Shown piece by piece: positions 13,402 through 15,025 of a stretch of 15,025 bases of DNA; positions within the stretch are counted from its first letter, which is position 1, and each line of letters starts with the position of its first letter. Both the position numbers and the translations under genes were made by a program. This DNA comes from Zhenhengia yiwuensis (GTDB lineage: Bacteria; Bacillota; Clostridia; Lachnospirales; Cellulosilyticaceae): NCBI RefSeq assembly GCF_014384995.1, contig NZ_JACRSY010000052.1, positions 1 through 15,025 on the forward strand. Reading direction: 5' to 3'. Below the pieces are notes generated by a model. That model did no database searches, was not told the DNA's origin, and worked only from the letters and a program-made list of their open reading frames with translations.

Positions 13402-13415
13402 ATAGGAAAGTTAAA

Positions 13416-14861
13416 ATGATAAATTTAAAATGTATAAATCATGATACAGAATATGAGATTAATAATATTATCCATCTCTTTGAGCCTTATATAGAAGGTG
13501 ACTATGAGCTTGAAAGCGTTTATGAAAAAAATCTTGCCACAGCCAAGCTCATTAAAGAAGACAATGTGATTTTTGAAAAACAAAGCCCTATAGATGAGGC
13601 CGATACAGAGCTTAAAGCTAAGAAAAATATGAAACTTATGCTTAAAGAGACGGTTTATGAAGTCCTTTACCAACTTACAGGCAAAGCTATGCCGTGGGGG
13701 ATGCTGACAGGAATTAGACCGACTAAGATTGTCCATGATTATCAAAAACAGGGTATAAATGAAGCTACTCTTAGAGAGAAGTTTGATAAAGTCTATCATA
13801 TTTCACAGGATAAAGTAGACCTGATGATAGAGGTAGCTAAGGCAGAAGAAGAGATTTTAAGTAAGAACAAGCAAGATGAAATCAGTATTTATATTGGGAT
13901 TCCATTCTGCCCAACACGATGCGTATACTGTTCCTTTACAGCTTATTCTTTAGAAGCTAAGAAAAATCATGTAGAAACTTATTTAGATGCCCTTTGCAAA
14001 GAAATTAGCTTTATTGCAGAGGCTCAAAAAGGTAAACCAATTCGTAGCCTTTACATTGGTGGGGGGACACCTACAAGCTTAAATGAAGCGCAGCTTGAAA
14101 GACTCCTTAATCATATTCAAAATGTATTTGAACTTGAACAGATTGAAGAATATACAATTGAAGCGGGTAGACCAGATACTATTACAAGAGAAAAACTTGA
14201 GATTATGAAACGTATGAATGTAGGACGTATTTCAATTAATCCTCAAAGTATGAATCAAAAAACATTAGATGCTATTGGGCGTCACCATACTGTAGAAGAA
14301 ATTAAAGAAGTCTTTAAAATAGCTAGAGAGTTAGGGCATGACAATATTAATATGGATATTATTTTAGGTCTCCCAGGTGAAGAGGTAGAAGATGTAGCCC
14401 ATACATTAGAAGAGCTTAAAAAATTAAATCCAGAGAATATTACAGTGCATACAATGGCTATTAAGCGTGCGTCTCGATTAAAGGAAGAGCTTAGAAAGTC
14501 TGATGAAATGGCTTACCAACTTGCACAAGCTAAGAAAATTGAAGCCATGCTAGACTTAAGTCAACAAGCATGCAGAAGCATGGGTCTTAATCCTTATTAT
14601 ATGTACAGACAAAAAAATATGTTAGGTAATTTTGAGAATGTAGGCTATGCTAAGCCAGGTTATGAATGTATTTACAATGTAGAAATCATGGAAGAAAGTG
14701 AAAGCATTATTGCTGCAGGGGCAGGTGCAATCACAAAGATGGTTTACCAAAATGGTGAGCGCATTGACCGTATTGCTAATGTAAAAAGTTTAGAAGACTA
14801 TATTACACGCATTGATGAAATGATAGAACGCAAACGCGAAGGATTTATGAAATATAGATAA
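13416..14861 (+). CDS. hemZ: Radical SAM coproporphyrinogen dehydrogenase-like protein HemZ
   Basis: The 481-residue protein has an N-terminal domain of about 155 residues (including PWGMLTGIRPTKI, 93-105) before the radical SAM barrel, as in B. subtilis HemZ. The iron-sulfur signature is C165-x3-C169-x2-C172 (GIPFCPTRCVYCSF), followed by the SAM-binding GGGTPT (215-220), IEAGRPDT and MDIILGLPGE. HemN-like enzymes decarboxylate coproporphyrinogen III without oxygen; HemZ-type proteins are less well characterised and this organism may not make heme. The family also includes related radical SAM enzymes, so the name reflects similarity. AGGAAAG (13404-13410) precedes ATG 13416. It is last in the MBL-hemZ unit. 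Confidence 0.93.
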   Translation: MINLKCINHDTEYEINNIIHLFEPYIEGDYELESVYEKNLATAKLIKEDNVIFEKQSPIDEADTELKAKKNMKLMLKETVYEVLYQLTGKAMPWGMLTGIRPTKIVHDYQKQGINEATLREKFDKVYHISQDKVDLMIEVAKAEEEILSKNKQDEISIYIGIPFCPTRCVYCSFTAYSLEAKKNHVETYLDALCKEISFIAEAQKGKPIRSLYIGGGTPTSLNEAQLERLLNHIQNVFELEQIEEYTIEAGRPDTITREKLEIMKRMNVGRISINPQSMNQKTLDAIGRHHTVEEIKEVFKIARELGHDNINMDIILGLPGEEVEDVAHTLEELKKLNPENITVHTMAIKRASRLKEELRKSDEMAYQLAQAKKIEAMLDLSQQACRSMGLNPYYMYRQKNMLGNFENVGYAKPGYECIYNVEIMEESESIIAAGAGAITKMVYQNGERIDRIANVKSLEDYITRIDEMIERKREGFMKYR

Positions 14862-14888
14862 TAAAAATAAAAAAGTTGGAAATAATAA

Positions 14889-14931
14889 GGGGTAGTACTG
14901 GCAATATGAACTGCTACCCGTCAAGTAGACA
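14889..14931 (+). repeat. Inverted repeat, possible insertion-sequence end
   Basis: GGGTAG (about 14890-14896) can pair with CTACCC (14914-14919), followed by GTCAAGTAGACA to 14931. On the minus strand it begins TGTCTACTTGACGGG, which looks like the terminal repeat of an insertion sequence, but I cannot name the family. No transposase is present. Confidence 0.25.
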
Positions 14932-14953
14932 ACTAAAAAAATAAAAACTTTTT

Positions 14954-14988
14954 ACTACCATTAGATTCAGATCTAGTGGTAGTTTTTT
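14954..14988 (+). terminator. Terminator downstream of hemZ
   Basis: A 13-bp stem (14954-14966 with 14971-14983, one G-U) with loop TCAG is followed by a T-run to 14988. It ends the MBL-hemZ unit. The last 37 bases of the window show no feature. Confidence 0.9.
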
Positions 14989-15025
14989 ATGCTACCTGCA
15001 AATAAGCTTGGTGTTTTTCAAAAGG

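Noticed and set aside
13425..13799. Minus-strand 124-codon frame opposite hemZ
   Set aside because: It is an antisense shadow of the HemZ N-terminal domain, Phe/Ile-rich, with no motif.
14889..14988. T-box or other riboswitch leader for a gene beyond the window
   Set aside because: No T-box sequence (TGGNACCGCG-like) or other known aptamer core is visible; the hairpin is explained as the hemZ terminator.

Overview
The window looks like chromosome of a low-GC, Gram-positive anaerobe of the class Clostridia, most likely in or near the Lachnospirales (Cellulosilyticum-like). This rests on the AT-rich DNA, strong AGGAGG-type ribosome binding sites, many U-tract hairpin terminators, and the gene order recJ-apt-rel-dtd-(MBL hydrolase)-hemZ, which I know from Clostridia. 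The species is inferred, not shown.

Positions 1-1044 look accessory. They hold the last 48 codons of an M20-type amidohydrolase, a start-less small reading frame, a run of hairpins, and a tandem 11-bp repeat. At 1045-1086 lies the 3' half of a tRNA-Lys(CTT) gene whose 5' half is missing. This is the usual footprint of a tRNA-targeted integrated element, so DNA to the left is probably element and DNA to the right host chromosome. No integrase gene is visible.

Positions 1087-5480 hold an orphan, membrane-free PAS/GAF-like histidine kinase (minus strand), a decayed zinc-ribbon gene, the YwlG-family protein with its own promoter, a conserved but uncharacterised 202-residue protein, and a 99-residue two-helix membrane protein. 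The last carries the GIIGGADGPT signature of sodium-pumping decarboxylase beta subunits.

Positions 5660-9095 hold an S1-domain RNA-binding protein (minus strand) divergent from recJ-apt. RecJ is a 5'-3' single-strand exonuclease for repair, and Apt salvages adenine. recJ appears to start at TTG.

Positions 9096-9568 are a long gap without a confident gene. It contains an unexplained, locally GC-richer block (about 41% GC by hand count) with hairpins and a broken minus-strand reading frame. The rel promoter and a tandem 9-bp repeat in its leader follow.

Positions 9569-14861 hold rel (ppGpp synthetase/hydrolase) and dtd (D-aminoacyl-tRNA deacylase) as one unit ending at a terminator. Then come a PH-like membrane protein translationally coupled to a metallo-beta-lactamase-fold hydrolase, and the radical SAM protein HemZ. 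A terminator and a short possible insertion-sequence scar close the window. Most of the right half is core housekeeping: nucleotide stress signalling, translation quality control, repair and purine salvage. The less ordinary material is the att-like scar, the mini GIIGGADGPT membrane protein, the apt-rel intergenic block and the two uncharacterised small proteins.
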